Positions 37,929 to 49,893 of a stretch of 64,000 nt of DNA are shown one piece after another. The notes under the pieces are model-generated. The model was not told the DNA's origin. It ran no database searches and saw nothing but the letters and a program-made list of their open reading frames with translations. The translations under genes and the position numbers were made by a program. Origin of the DNA: an uncultured Alphaproteobacteria bacterium (GTDB lineage: Bacteria; Pseudomonadota; Alphaproteobacteria; MPNO01; UBA2964); the NCBI GenBank assembly GCA_943787225.1, contig CALSLP010000004.1, positions 1 to 64,000 on the forward strand, given 5' to 3'. Numbering within the stretch: position 1 is the first letter of the stretch; every line of letters begins with the position of its first letter.

Positions 37929-40237
37929 TTTTTAAATTTCCTCCTTCCAAAATAGAATCTTTGTCCGAACTACCGGCAGGGTCCTGAAGGACGAAAACCA
38001 AGCTTACAACCGCACCACCCTCCGGATGATCTTCCAACAAGAGCTCGCCTCCATGGTCCTCCATAATTTTCCGAACGATCGCCAAACCAAGCCCTGTGCC
38101 CTTTGCTCGTGTCGTTACATAGGGCTCCGTCAGCCGGTCTCTCTGATCGTCCTTTGGAAGCCCGATACCATTATCGCGCACAGCAACAATGATACGATCT
38201 TCGTCGGTATCAATCCTAATCTCTATGAGCCCTGGAGCTGACTCTGGTTTATCAGACTGTCCTCCTTCGATCGCATCGACAGCATTCTGCAAAAGGTTGG
38301 TCAATGCCTGACCAACCTGCCGCGCATCACAAGAAACTAAACCTAATTCAACGATAAATTTACTGGTAAACGAAATATCTCGATGCGCGGTTTCAAATAA
38401 AACCGTTGAATTTTTTGTCAGTTGAACAATGTCCTCCGACTTCATCACCGGCGCGGGCATTCGAGCAAATGCTGAGAATTCATCAACCAGACGACCAATA
38501 TCACCGACCTGTCGAATTATCGTATCTGTACAGTCTCACAAAAGTTTCCGGATCCGTCGTGATTTCCTGCTGATACTTCCGTCGCAACCGTTCTGCAGCC
38601 AGCTGAATTGGGGTTAAAGGGTTTTTAATTTCGTGAGCAATCCTACGAGCCACATCTGACCATGCCGCTTTCCGTTGCGCGGATAACAGCTCGGTAATGT
38701 CATCAAATGTAACAACGTAACCTTGATCATCGTCACCGCCTTCCTGCGGAGAAATCCGAACGAGTACAGTTTGCCTTTGGGTACCGTTGCTCAACACAAT
38801 TTGACCATTAATGGGCTGCGAACGATAGGAAAGGGCCTCCGCCAAAAGATCTGCGCTTTCAGGCACCATTTCATCAAGACGGCGTCCAATTGCGTCTTCC
38901 GCTTTGGTAGACGATAAATCCGCAGCCGCGTTGTTGACCACTTTGATTTTTCCGTTCCCATCAAGACCGATTACGCCCGAAGAAACACCGGCAAGGACAG
39001 TTTCCATGAAATGGCGACGGTCATCCAATTGCCGATTAGCCTCGACCAGATGGTCTCTTTGCGCATTCAACTGCTCCGTCATTCGGTTAAATGCCCGACT
39101 AAGAGTACCGATTTCGTCAGCTTCACTCCCTTCATCGACCCTGGCTGTAAGGTCACCACTCCGAACCTGTTCAGCAGCATTGACGAGCTCACTAATCGGT
39201 CGGGCCAGACGCGTTGCAAAGGTCAATCCCACCCATATCGCCGACAATAACAGCAACAACGCGACAAGGATGAATACCATCGCAAATGTGATCTCGATAC
39301 TCGAACGTTCTCCTTCGAGCTCTTCGTATTCACGAACAGCCGTCCGGGTTCGGTCGATATGTCCCAAAACGCGATGATCTATAAAACGGGTAACATAAAG
39401 AAAAACATCGGCATAAGGTTCCAGTTTCACTAAAGCTCGAACCCGATCTTCGGCTTCCGCTTTAAGGATCACCGTTTCACCCCGCCGTGCTCGCCCCAAA
39501 GCCCCGATCGGAACAGGTTCATCAAATAAAGAAAAGCCTATCTCATTCCAGCGCGCCAACGCTCTACCGCTGGAATCAAATACAACCGCTTCACTCAACG
39601 CCCGTATGGCCCCCTGTGTCGCGATGAAACGCTGAAATTTTTTACTATCACTGGCGGCTACCGGTCCCAATCTCGTGACATCTCGTGCCATAGCGAGAAT
39701 ATCGCCACGAATGGTTTGTTGATGCTCCTTGAGATACGCTTGTGCGACAGCATTCGATTCTGAAAGAGCGGTTCTAACCCGGTCACTAAACCACGATTGC
39801 ATCCCGAGACTGAAAAATACCGCCGACGAAACGGATACAATAATCGTCGGTGTCACTGCCACCAAACTGAACAAGACAACCAGTCTGGTATGAAGGCGCG
39901 ACCCAACCGCCCCTCGCCGCCTTTCCATCCAAAGCTGCACAAGTCTCCGGGCGACAATTGCACCGAGGAGCAGGAAAAGAACCAGGTCGATATTGAGAAG
40001 GATCAGAACACGTCTAACACTCTTCTCACTCGTCCCGAATGGTGTCCATCCGCTAAGGACGGCATAAGTCAATAGCGCCATGCCAAAAGCAGCGATCATC
40101 AGCACGATCACCAGCTTCCGGCCGAGCCCTACTTTCTGGGCCCATTGATTAAACCGGGCGGTCGGCTTTCGGTCGAATACCCGCGCTTTCAACGGACATA
40201 AGATGTCTCCGCTGTTGCCGTGTATTGGGAGACGCAA
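37918..40237 (-). CDS. ntrY: NtrY membrane sensor kinase, frame break near 38520
   Basis: A large sensor histidine kinase (about 770 residues) of the inner membrane. Transmembrane segments at KLVIVLMIAAFGMALLTYAV, VLILLNIDLVLFLLLGAIVA, LVVLFSLVAVTPTIIVSVSS and before the HAMP domain (FVAMVFILVALL-like, then RLARPISELVNAAEQVRSGD). A PAS domain follows, then the H-box RRIAHEIKNPLTPIQLAAER. After the frame change come the N-box QALTNLLQNAVDAIEGGQ and G-box KGTGLGLAIVRKIMEDHGG. TTG start assigned, uncertain; it lies six bases after the ntrC stop. Confidence 0.9.
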
Positions 40238-40243
40238 ATCACC

Positions 40244-41693
40244 TTAACGCGTCCCTCGTACGACATCGATCTCAAGCTCTTTAATTTTCTTACGAAGAGT
40301 GTTGCGATTTATTCCCAGCATCTTCGCTGTCTTAATTTGATTTCCTTTAGTCGCTATCAGAGAAAGAGAGATCAACGGCTTCTCCAGTTCTTTCAGGATA
40401 CGGTCATATAGCCCCGGTGAGGGTAAGCTATCCCGATGAGCATCAAAGTATTTTGAAAGATGCCTTTCAACAGCTGAACTCAGACTATCATTAGTAGCAT
40501 CAGAATCTCGTGCAACAGATCGTCCCTGAGCCAACTCAGCCACAATAATATCATTCGTAATGACATCGTCGGTGTATAGGGCAGCCACTCGCCGTACCAG
40601 GTTTTCAAGTTCTCGGATATTGCCAGGCCAATCGTAAACGTGGAGTCGTTGCATGGCCTCAACATCCATAGATTTAATGCCGAGCCCTTCGGATTGTGTC
40701 GTTTCCAAAAAATGACGAACCAAGTCTGGAATGTCTTCCTTACGCTCTCTTAAAGGCGGCAAACGAAGCGGCACGACATTCAGCCGGTAAAACAAATCTT
40801 CACGAAATTGCCCTTTCTCGATCAACCCGTGCAGATCCCTATGAGTCGCAGCAATTATCCGAACATCAGCTTTTATGGCCACTCGCCCACCAACCGAGGT
40901 AAATTCTCCTTCTTGAAGAACCCGCAGCAGCCGAGTTTGAGCATCGAGTGGCATGTCACCTATTTCATCAAGAAACAAAGTGCCGTGTTGGGCCTGTTTA
41001 AACCTTCCGACCCCGGTAGAGGTTGCGCCAGTGAAAGCACCTTTTTCATGACCAAACAATTCGCTTTCTACGAGTTCCCGCGGTATGGCGGCCATATTCA
41101 AGGCAACGAATGGTCCCTGTTTCCGTTTGCCATATTCGTGCAACGCCCGGGCAACCAGCTCTTTGCCGGTACCGGATTCACCCATGATCATCACGGTTAG
41201 ATCTGACGTCATCAAACGGGCAACCGTTCTATAAATATCCTGCATGGCCGTTGAACGACCGATGAGCGGTAGCTTTTCATCTTCAGGCGGTTGCTCCGAA
41301 CCAGGGAGCGTCGCCACTTGCTTCGGCTCCGCAATAGCCCGATTGACGATCCCAGTTAGTTCATCCAGATCAAAAGGCTTCGGCAGGTACTCAAACGCAC
41401 CACGTTCCGTAGCTTTGATCGCCGTCAACAAGGTGTTCTGCGCACTCATAACGATGACTTTTAGATCAGGCCGAACGTTTTTTATGCGTGGGATCAAATC
41501 CAGGCCATTCGCGTCCGGCATAACAACATCTGTGATGACGAGGTCGCCCTCACCGGCCTCGATCCAGTCCCAAAGCGTTTTACCACTTTCTGTGGTACGA
41601 ACCTTGTGCCCATCCCGTGAAAGCGCCTGTTCGAGAACCACTCCTGATCGAACGATCATCATCTGCAATAAGGATCGTGGCCGGTACTGTCAT
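40244..41693 (-). CDS. ntrC: NtrC sigma-54 activator, frame break near 41650
   Basis: Master nitrogen response regulator. The start [17 protein letters not shown] overlaps the ntrB stop (ATGA); after a one-base change the receiver continues [20 protein letters not shown] with phosphoacceptor [14 protein letters not shown]. The AAA+ domain has [18 protein letters not shown], the intact [20 protein letters not shown] (GAFTGA) and [13 protein letters not shown] Fis-type helix-turn-helix is at the end ([20 protein letters not shown]). It could activate the RpoN promoter at 15.87 kb. Confidence 0.95.
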
Positions 41694-42792
41694 GACGGTA
41701 ATTGCTCTGTGCTCAAGACTTCATGCATTGGAAAGTACAACTGGAAGCAACTACCAGCGCTACTGGTCTCAAACTCAATAACCCCACCATGATCATTCAC
41801 CAGCTTTGCGACCAACGCTAAGCCCAACCCCGTCCCTCCCGCCTTGCTCGTTACAAACGGGTCAAAGATATTTTGGGTAATATCAGGTGGAATTCCGTTT
41901 CCGTTGTCGGACACCGAAATCAACAAAGGTAAATGCACACGCTCGTGACTGCCGGGCACCGTCAAACGAACACCCCGACGAAATCTAGTTGCCAACCTAA
42001 TCTCACCTGTTTGGTCTGGCATGGCCTCGACTGCGTTTTTGATGAGGTTGAGAAACACCTGAATGAGTTGATCCTTATTCGCCAGAACCATGGCAATGAG
42101 GGGTCATAGTCGGTCAAGATCTCGATGTTCTCTGTAAATTCAGCCGCCGCCAACTGGTGAACACGATCAAGAACTTCGTGGATATTCACGTCCTGACGTT
42201 CCGGCGGGCCTTCATCACCAAACACCCCCATGCGATCGACCAATTTACAAATTCTGTCGGCCTCTTCCCTGATGAGTTCCGCCAGGGGTTGATCTTCGGC
42301 ACTAACCGCCCGTTCCAATAGCTGAGCTGCACCGCGAATGCCTGACAAGGGGTTTTTCACCTCATGGGCAAGCATTGAGGCCATTGCCGTAACAGACCGC
42401 GCAGCCCCGCGATGAACAAGCTGTCTTTCCATACTGCGAGCGGCACCATGGGAATGGAAGGACATAACGACAGCGTCCGCACCATCTAGCAAAGGAGATG
42501 CCTGGATACTTACCTGCCTCGTACCTCCGCGAGGTCGGGATAGATCAATATCATGCTCAAAGACACTGATTGATCCTGATCGAACCTGCTCGATTAGAGA
42601 AAGAATTGGGCTGTGTTTTGCAAAAATTTGTTCGGGCGAAAAACCAATTAAAAATGACTTTCCCTGCTCTAAGAACTGTTCCGTCGCAGCATTCACGTAG
42701 CTTATTTTATTGTCACCGCCGACGACCATGATTGGAAAGGCCAACGCACCAAGAATGACCGTCTCCTCCTGGGTTATGGACGGTTTCGACAA
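41690..42792 (-). CDS. ntrB: NtrB nitrogen sensor kinase, frame break near 42095
   Basis: Cytosolic PAS-histidine kinase partner of NtrC. PAS region FPIMVVGGDNKISYVNAATE; H-box MASMLAHEVKNPLSGIRGAA; after the frame change, N-box QVFLNLIKNAVEAMPDQTGE and G-box GGTGLGLALVAKLVNDHGGV. The TTG start at 42792 is doubtful: an ATG at about 42808 in another frame (MATAVELVETV) follows the dusB stop and may be the true start with a further indel. Confidence 0.9.
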
Positions 42793-42815
42793 GTTCGACA
42801 GCTGTCGCCATCCTC

Positions 42816-43802
42816 CTAGGCCGCTTCTCGCGTCAACACAGTCTCGTAATAAGCATCAATCGCCTTCAGAGCGTCATCAGCTTCTGGGATTTGGTTGATC
42901 GTGGCGCGGAATTCAGCGGATTTAGGCAATCCTTTTGTATACCAACTCACATGTTTTCTCGCCATGCGCATCCCCGTATAGCTTCCGTAGTGATGCAACA
43001 TTTCCTGATAGTGATCTTTTACGATCTTGTATTGTTCAGATAGCGATGGGTCGGCAAGTCGTTTCCCCGTCTTTAAGAATTCTATGACTTGGGACAAAAA
43101 CCACGGTTTTCCGTAGGTTCCACGTCCGACCATGACACCATCAGCCCCTGATTTTGACAAAATTTCCTGAACATCATCAAGTGTCGTTACATCCCCGTTC
43201 GCAATAACGGGAATGGTGACAGCTTCTTTGACTTTCTGAATAAAAGACCAATCCGCAGAACCATTGTAAAACTGACATCGTGTCCGGCCATGAACAGAAA
43301 TCATTTTAATACCGACATCTTCAGCCACTTTCGCCAGAAACGGTGCATTTCTGCTGTCGTCATCCCAGCCGGTCCGCATTTTGAGAGTCACCGGTAGTTT
43401 GACCGCATTAACGACTGCTTCAAGAATTTTTGCGGCCTTTGCTTCTTCCCGCATGAGCGCCGAACCAGCATGACCATTGACGACCTTTTTAACGGGACAC
43501 CCCATATTTATATCGATAATCGCCGCACCACGATCTTCGTTAAGTTTCGCAGCTTCCGCCATTATTTCGGGGTCGCAGCCCGCGAGTTGAACCGACATTG
43601 GAAACTCTTCGGCACAGTTCGTCGCCATTTTCATGGATTTCTTGTTCTGGCGGATCATCGCCTGGCTCGCAATCATCTCAGAAACCACGAGGCCAGCGCC
43701 AAGACTTTTTACCAATCGTCTATAGGGAAGATCGGTTACACCCGACATAGGCGCGAGAATTACCGGCGCCTCCAGCGTAAGAGAATCAATTTTAATGGTC
43801 AC
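42816..43802 (-). CDS. dusB: tRNA-dihydrouridine synthase
   Basis: A 328-residue FMN-dependent tRNA dihydrouridine synthase. It shows [40 protein letters not shown] (catalytic cysteine in NMGCP), [13 protein letters not shown] and [15 protein letters not shown], then [14 protein letters not shown]. Immediately upstream of ntrB, as in most alpha- and gammaproteobacteria. Intact. Confidence 0.95.
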   Translation of the reverse strand: MTIKIDSLTLEAPVILAPMSGVTDLPYRRLVKSLGAGLVVSEMIASQAMIRQNKKSMKMATNCAEEFPMSVQLAGCDPEIMAEAAKLNEDRGAAIIDINMGCPVKKVVNGHAGSALMREEAKAAKILEAVVNAVKLPVTLKMRTGWDDDSRNAPFLAKVAEDVGIKMISVHGRTRCQFYNGSADWSFIQKVKEAVTIPVIANGDVTTLDDVQEILSKSGADGVMVGRGTYGKPWFLSQVIEFLKTGKRLADPSLSEQYKIVKDHYQEMLHHYGSYTGMRMARKHVSWYTKGLPKSAEFRATINQIPEADDALKAIDAYYETVLTREAA

Positions 43803-43888
43803 TTGATAAGCACCTAAATGAGTTTGCTTAAATAATAGGCGAAACTACTGCAAACCAATGAATTTCCGCAACAAAATTCGAGCGTTCG

Positions 43889-44690
43889 TTACGCCAACAA
43901 GATGTCTGTGACAAACTTTACACCCGGGTAAGCCAGGGTAAGCATTAAATAGGCCAGCAAAGCCAAACGAGCCGCTTTTTGTCCGCGGAGACCACTAACC
44001 TTTCGGGCAATCAAAAGAACCAGAACAATTAAGAGCGTTAGGACCGACAGCAACGCCTTATGGGATATTTCGAATATAGTGCCTGATTGGAGATAGTGAA
44101 TTGTCATGCCTGTTAGCAGTCCGACAATTAAGATCGCTGCACTGTACCCCAGTAAACGCGCTTCAAGGGCTTCCGAAGCCGATAGCGTTGGAAAAGCCGA
44201 GGTAAGGATCGTTTGCTGTTTCGTTTTTAAGCTACGTTCCTGGATGAAAGCGGAAAGGCCTGCAATAGCTGCCAAAGTCAGAACCGCGTATGTCGTAAGG
44301 GAAAACCCAATATGCAATAATACCCAAACGGTCGGCGCGCTGGATAGAAATGGTCTTTCAGGTTGATTCTGCCAAATGATAGCCAGAACACCCAGAACGA
44401 TAAGGTATGGCAGCAAACCCGACGCCAATTTGTGACCTTCGCGGCAAAATGCCGAGACCGGAACAAATATGATCAGTGTTGCCGTAATCGTTGCCCATAA
44501 GGCTGGGGCGAATCCAGTTCTCCATCCTGCAGAGAACAGTCGAAATCGTTAAAGCCGTGCAACCAGCAACGGCAACCGCCAAAAAACACCAGAACAATAT
44601 TCTGCGTTCGGTTTGCGGCCGGAATGCCTGAACGGTGACCGGTAACAAGGCAATTAATGCCGAAATTGATAAATACGAAAGCGTGCTCAT
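43889..44690 (-). CDS. CcsA/YpjD-like inner-membrane protein, frame breaks
   Basis: A multi-pass membrane protein of the cytochrome c assembly (CcsA/CcmC-like, YpjD) type. The N-terminal frame has LSYLSISALIALLPVTVQAF; the second frame has GLLPYLIVLGVLAIIWQNQP, VWVLLHIGFSLTTYAVLTLA (histidine in a helix), AGLSAFIQERSLKTKQQ and HKALLSVLTLLIVLVLLIAR. Frame changes lie near 44510 and 44425. The YpjD members' function is unclear; a haem or cytochrome role is inferred from the family. Confidence 0.7.
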
Positions 44691-44836
44691 TATTCGACTA
44701 TATCAGCCAGATCTCTTCAGTGCAGACAAGTTCTGACGAATCTTGCCATCTTGGCATAGCGGCACGACAGCAGTACCTTGCCGTTTGCATGGGTTTTCAT
44801 CCTATAAGCCCTTAATGAAGCTAAAGCGAGGCGTTA

Positions 44837-46006
44837 ATGACAGGGTGTATTGCCCTTATTCTCTCGGGTGGAAGTGGAAACCGTTTTGGCACACAAATGC
44901 CCAAACAATATTTGCAGCTTGGTGATCGAGCCGTTATTCGCCATGCCGTTGATGCTTTTTTGCATCATCCCGACATAGACGCCGTTCGTATTGTAAGACG
45001 TCCTCAGGACACTCCATTATACGATGCCGCTTTCCGCGATGTTGCAATGATGGAACCGGTGGATGGTGGTGCCACCCGTCAGGAGTCTGTGCTTCGGGGT
45101 CTCGAAAGCCTCGAAGACATAGCGCCGACGTCAGTTCTTATTCATGATGGCGCGCGGCCGTTCCCTGATGCAGCTTTGATTTCACGAACGTTAGAAGCTT
45201 TAAACAGCTATGAAGCTGTTATCCCGGCGCTACCGGTGTTCGACACAATCAAGCAAATAGCGCCCGATGCCAAAACGATTGAAAAAACGTTAGACCGACA
45301 CAAACTCTGGCGGGCGCAAACCCCGCAGGCATTCAATTATAAAGCTATCCTCGCTGCTCACCGGGATTCGGCGAGCAAAGAACTTACCGACGACGCTATG
45401 GTGGCTGAACATGCGGGCATTGCAGTCGCCATCGTCGACGGCAATGAAGGGAATATTAAGATCACAACGCAGGATGATATGCAGCAAGCAAAGAAGATGC
45501 TGGATTTAGGAAATGTTGTAACCCGCATAGGCACCGGTTTTGATGTTCATCAATTTGGCGCTGGCGACCATGCGATGCTCTGCGGAGTAAAGGTACCACA
45601 CGAGCATGGACTGGAAGGTCACTCCGATGCTGATGCGCCGATGCATGCCCTAACAGACGCCATTCTTGGAGCGATTGCTGCAGGAGACATCGGAAGTCAC
45701 TTTCCACCATCTGACCAGCAATGGCGTGGTGCGGCATCTTCCAAATTTCTGAGACACGCAGCAGCGCTCGTAGCTGAGCTCAATGGCAAAATCCAGAATG
45801 TTGACGTTACTATAATTTGTGAGAGGCCCAAGGTCGGACCCTACCGCGATGCAATGCGGCAAAAACTCGCCGAAATTCTGGAAATCCCAATTTCTGCCGT
45901 AAGTGTGAAGGCGACGACAACCGAGAAACTCGGTTTTACCGGTAGAAGTGAGGGGCTTGCCGCTCAGGCAATTGCTTCAATTGCGTTACCTGCGGCAGCT
46001 GAGTAA
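44837..46006 (+). CDS. ispDF: Bifunctional IspD/IspF (MEP isoprenoid pathway)
   Basis: A 389-residue fusion catalysing two non-consecutive steps of the methylerythritol pathway. The IspD cytidylyltransferase half has [34 protein letters not shown] and [11 protein letters not shown]. The IspF half, from about residue 230, has [51 protein letters not shown] and [20 protein letters not shown]. The fusion is typical of alphaproteobacteria. Intact. Followed by pgpA with four bases between. Confidence 0.95.
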   Translation: MTGCIALILSGGSGNRFGTQMPKQYLQLGDRAVIRHAVDAFLHHPDIDAVRIVRRPQDTPLYDAAFRDVAMMEPVDGGATRQESVLRGLESLEDIAPTSVLIHDGARPFPDAALISRTLEALNSYEAVIPALPVFDTIKQIAPDAKTIEKTLDRHKLWRAQTPQAFNYKAILAAHRDSASKELTDDAMVAEHAGIAVAIVDGNEGNIKITTQDDMQQAKKMLDLGNVVTRIGTGFDVHQFGAGDHAMLCGVKVPHEHGLEGHSDADAPMHALTDAILGAIAAGDIGSHFPPSDQQWRGAASSKFLRHAAALVAELNGKIQNVDVTIICERPKVGPYRDAMRQKLAEILEIPISAVSVKATTTEKLGFTGRSEGLAAQAIASIALPAAAE

Positions 46007-46010
46007 GCAC

Positions 46011-46499
46011 ATGGCAGCTCGTTCCCTACCCCGCGGGTTGTCTTTCTTTCACCCGGTCTGCCTGATTTCCACCTGCTGCGGTCTTGGCCTTATGCCCTTC
46101 GCTCCCGGCACGTGGGGGTCGCTTGCGGCGCTTCCCATCGCCTGGGCGGTTCTGACTCATTGGAATCCTTATGTGCTTTTGGCCCTCGCCGTCATTTTGT
46201 TTTTCATTGGCATCGTCGCGAGCAATGTTTATGCGAGACGAACAAATGAAAAAGACCCCGGCGCCATCGTCATAGATGAGGTCGTCGGCCAGCTCTTGGT
46301 TCTTTCAATCGCTCCTTTGAGCCTAAGCTATTTTTTGACCGCATTTGTCTTGTTTAGAATAACCGATATTTTCAAACCTTGGCCGGCATCCTGGGCCGAC
46401 CGGTCAGTTTCTGGCGGTTTTGGCATCATGCTCGATGACGTTTTTGCGGCTGCCTATGCCGCGGCAATTCTGTATGGCTTAATCGTTCTATTCCCCTGA
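46011..46499 (+). CDS. pgpA: Phosphatidylglycerophosphatase A
   Basis: A 162-residue membrane phosphatase making phosphatidylglycerol. Family motifs: TCCGLGLMPFAPGTWGSLAA, DPGAIVIDEVVGQLLVL, FRITDIFKPWPASW and GGFGIMLDDVFAAAYAA, with several transmembrane helices. The ATG at 46011 follows the ispDF stop. Confidence 0.9.
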   Translation: MAARSLPRGLSFFHPVCLISTCCGLGLMPFAPGTWGSLAALPIAWAVLTHWNPYVLLALAVILFFIGIVASNVYARRTNEKDPGAIVIDEVVGQLLVLSIAPLSLSYFLTAFVLFRITDIFKPWPASWADRSVSGGFGIMLDDVFAAAYAAAILYGLIVLFP

Positions 46500-46505
46500 G
46501 GTGAC

Positions 46506-46998
46506 ATGTTAAACTCAACACCCTCGTCCGAGCATCTGAAATAATTCAGCTGTGTAAGGCCGCGAACTGCCGCATTTCTACTGTAGAATCCTGCACCGGG
46601 GGGTTAATCACCGCTGCATTAACCGCCGTTTCAGGGTCATCAGACGTCGTTGATCGAGGGTTTACGACCTATAGCAACGAAGCAAAAAATGAACTCGTTG
46701 GCGTGCCCATGGACCTCATCGACGCCCATGGTGCGGTTAGCGAAGAAGTTGCACGTGCGATGGCAGAAGGCGGGCTTCAGAGGTCAAATGCGAATATTAC
46801 TAGTCTCTGTCACCGGGATCGCTGGTCCAGGAGGCGGGGACCGATACAAAACCAGTCGGACTGGTACATTTTGGCTGTGCCAGCGAAACAAATCCGACGA
46901 AAACCTATCATGAAGTTTTTGCAGGTGATCGCGCCGCTGTTCGCGAAGCAACAGTTCTGCAAGCATTTAAGATGATCGAACCCGCGATCAAGGGCTAA
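46506..46998 (+). CDS. CinA-family amidase (PncC), frame breaks
   Basis: Nicotinamide-nucleotide amidase of NMN recycling. Joined frames read NTLVRASEIIQLCKAANCRI, STVESCTGGLITAALTAVSG (catalytic serine region), VVDRGFTTYSNEAKNELVGV, VSEEVARAMAEGG, then VTGIAGPGG and VGLVHFGCASETNPTKTYHE, ending QAFKMIEPAIKG. Breaks lie near 46520 and 46795. Single-domain length, so the short PncC form. It converges on ratA with overlapping 3' ends. Confidence 0.8.
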
Positions 46999-47432
46999 CA
47001 GTCGCTACCATAAACAACCTTAGCGCGGTCTTCGAAAGCACTTACCATCCGGTTCACGGCGTCACCGAAAAATGGCCCGATAATGCCCCGCAAAATCCGT
47101 GAGCGGAATTCGAAGTCGATAAAAAATTCGATTTCACACCCGGCCTCATCAGTTTTGAATTTCCAATAGTTATTCAAATACTTAAAGGGACCTTTTTGAT
47201 ATTCAACATTAATCAAATCAGGGCGATCTAGAATGACTTTTGATGTATAGACTTCCCGAACCATTTTGAAGCCAACCATCAGGTCAGCGTAAACAACGTT
47301 TTCTTCGCGCCTTAAAATTCGGGTCCCGACACACCACGGTAAGAATTCCGGATAACTCTCAATATCAGCGACAAGATTAAAAAGCTGTTCGGGCGTATAC
47401 GGCAGGATTCGCCGTTCGGAATGTTCGGGCAT
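46995..47432 (-). CDS. RatA/COQ10-type SRPBCC protein
   Basis: A 145-residue START-like lipid-binding-fold protein of the COQ10/RatA family. It shows YTPEQLFNLVADIESYPEFL, PWCVGTRILRRE, GPFKYLNNYWKF and CEIEFFIDFEFRSRIL. In alphaproteobacteria these are thought to support ubiquinone function; the ribosome-toxin name RatA comes from E. coli. Start six bases downstream of lipA stop. Intact. Confidence 0.85.
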   Translation of the reverse strand: MPEHSERRILPYTPEQLFNLVADIESYPEFLPWCVGTRILRREENVVYADLMVGFKMVREVYTSKVILDRPDLINVEYQKGPFKYLNNYWKFKTDEAGCEIEFFIDFEFRSRILRGIIGPFFGDAVNRMVSAFEDRAKVVYGSDC

Positions 47433-47437
47433 CGTTA

Positions 47438-48391
47438 TTAACGGACTTTAGCGGCCCGTTTCAGACGCTCAGCAGCCAATTTCTTAAAGTCGTCATCGGC
47501 ATGATAGGAAGACCGCGTCAGCGGCGTGGCAGAGACCAGCAGAAACCCTTTGGCGACGGCATGACTTTTAAGATCATCGAATTCATGCGGCGTGACAAAA
47601 CGATCAATCGGATGGTGTTTTGGCGTTGGCTGCAAATATTGGCCAATCGTCAGAAAATCGATATCAGCCGACCGCATATCGTCCATCACTTGAACAACCT
47701 CTTCCAGTCCTTCACCAAGACCAACCATCACACCCGACTTGGTAAAGATCGTTGGATCCAACGCTTTGACCTGTCGTAATAAATTCAGCGAATGAAAATA
47801 GCGGGCACCGGGTCGGACGCTCGGATATAAACGCGGTACAGTTTCCAGGTTGTGATTGAATACGTCAGGACATGCGTCAACAACGACTTCGAGAGCACCC
47901 TCTTTACGTAGGAAGTCAGGAGTCAAAATCTCGATTGTTGTATCAGGAGCTGTCGCACGAATACTACGAATAACATCAGCAAAGTGAGCAGCGCCGCCGT
48001 CATCGAGATCATCGCGGTCAACCGACGTGATCACGATATGCCGCAAACCCAGCTTTGAAACAGCTTCAGCCACGTTTTCAGGTTCATTGGGATCAACGCG
48101 ATCCGGTTTTCCTGTTGCCACGTTGCAGAAAGCACAAGCTCGCGTACACACACTGCCCAGAATCATCATCGTCGCATGACGCTGCGACCAACATTCGCCA
48201 ATATTAGGGCAAGCCGCTTCTTCACAAACTGTGTTGAGCGAAAGCTCGCGCATCAAATCTCTGGTGCGGGCGTATTCTTCTGAATTCGGCGCTTTCACGC
48301 GTATCCAGTCAGGTTTTGGCGGCGATGGAACAGCCGGGTTATTGACCTTCTCGGGATGACGAGGGCGAATCTTTTCGAGTGAAGTAGCCAT
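47438..48391 (-). CDS. lipA: Lipoyl synthase
   Basis: A 317-residue radical-SAM enzyme inserting sulphur into octanoyl groups on lipoyl domains. N-terminal auxiliary cluster motif [15 protein letters not shown], radical-SAM cluster [15 protein letters not shown], and C-terminal [10 protein letters not shown] with the conserved serine. It modifies the lipoyl domains of PdhB and PdhC encoded just upstream. Intact. Confidence 0.95.
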   Translation of the reverse strand: MATSLEKIRPRHPEKVNNPAVPSPPKPDWIRVKAPNSEEYARTRDLMRELSLNTVCEEAACPNIGECWSQRHATMMILGSVCTRACAFCNVATGKPDRVDPNEPENVAEAVSKLGLRHIVITSVDRDDLDDGGAAHFADVIRSIRATAPDTTIEILTPDFLRKEGALEVVVDACPDVFNHNLETVPRLYPSVRPGARYFHSLNLLRQVKALDPTIFTKSGVMVGLGEGLEEVVQVMDDMRSADIDFLTIGQYLQPTPKHHPIDRFVTPHEFDDLKSHAVAKGFLLVSATPLTRSSYHADDDFKKLAAERLKRAAKVR

Positions 48392-48404
48392 TCTTAGCCC
48401 ATCC

Positions 48405-49803
48405 TCAGAAATGGATTACGCGGCCAAAAGAATCGAGAACGGATTCATGCATCGCTTCGGACAGTGTCGGATGCGGGAACACTGTATGCATTAGCTCAGC
48501 CTCTGTTGCTTCAGCCGTACGGGCCACAGCATAGCCTTGAATCATCTCGGTGACCTCAGGGCCGATCATATGCGCGCCCAAAAGTTCACCGGTTTTAGCG
48601 TCAAAGACTGTTTTCACCTGGCCTTCGGGATCACCAAGGGCGATTGCCTTGCCATTTGCCATAAACGGAAAACGGCCAACATTCACTTCATGCCCCTGCT
48701 CTATTGCGGCTTCCTCGGTCAATCCGACACTGGCTATCTGCGGGCGACAATAAGTACATCCTGGAATATTGGAGACATCGAGTGGATGGGTTGCCAAGCC
48801 CGCAATGTGTTCAACACAGATCACACCCTCATGACTTGCCTTATGCGCCAGCCAGGGAGGGCCGGCTAGATCACCAATAGCAAAAACACCTGGTTCACCA
48901 GTTTCCGACCATTCATTGACCACAACATGGGATCGATCAACAACAACACCTGTGCCCTCCAGCCCAATATTCTCAACATTTCCGACAATACCAACTGCGA
49001 GAATGGCCCGGTCAAACGTCAGAGACTGTGCCTTACCATCGATCTCCAAATCCGCCGTTACTTCATTCGCTCCAGCCTTCAAACCGTTGACCTTCGCACC
49101 GGTGTGGATCGTCATTCCCTGCGCCTGAAAGGACTTCAATGCCAAGCCGGAAATTTCGGTATCCTCAACGGGTAAAATGCGGTCCATGACCTCTACGATT
49201 GTGACCTCTGCACCAAGAGTCGCTGTAGAAACTGGCGAACTCCATTCCGATGGCGCCAGACCCGACAACTAAAAGGGATTTTGGCATTTCTTCCGGGACC
49301 ATCGCTTCACGATAAGTCCATATACGTTTGCCATCAGGTTCGAGTCCCGGCAACGTCCTCGCCCGCGCGCCCGTTGCCAAAATTATATTGGTGGCTTTGA
49401 TATCCTGCGTTTTGCCTTCTTTATCGGTTACAGCGACGCTTCCCGCCCCCGACAAAGCGCCAACGCCATCAAATACGGTCACCTTGTTCTTTTTCAACAG
49501 GTGGGCAACGCCCTGGTTCAACTGCTTTGCTACATTCCTGGAGCGCTTTACGATCTTGCCGATGTCGAAGGAAACATCCTTCGCACTCAATCCGAATTCA
49601 TCGAGATTATACAGCATGTGGTGAATTTCTGATGCACGAAGCAGCGCCTTGGTGGGGATACATCCCCAATTCAGACAAATACCGCCAAGATGTTCTCGTT
49701 CAACCAATGCAGTTTTCATCCCGAGCTGACTGGCCCGGATCGCCGCGACGTACCCACCCGGTCCACCACCGACGATAACGATATCAAAGTTTGTGTCGGG
49801 CAT
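48405..49803 (-). CDS. lpd: Dihydrolipoyl dehydrogenase (E3), frame break near 49225
   Basis: FAD enzyme reoxidising dihydrolipoamide of the pyruvate dehydrogenase complex. [20 protein letters not shown], redox cysteines in [31 protein letters not shown], then after one frame change [37 protein letters not shown] and the C-terminal [15 protein letters not shown] with the active-site His-Glu. Both halves are well conserved. Confidence 0.95.
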
Positions 49804-49893
49804 TCATTCTCACCATAAATCTTAATTCAGTCACCATGCGCGATATCAATCATAGCATCGTCGACTATTGGTACTCACTGTCGCGCGATATGG

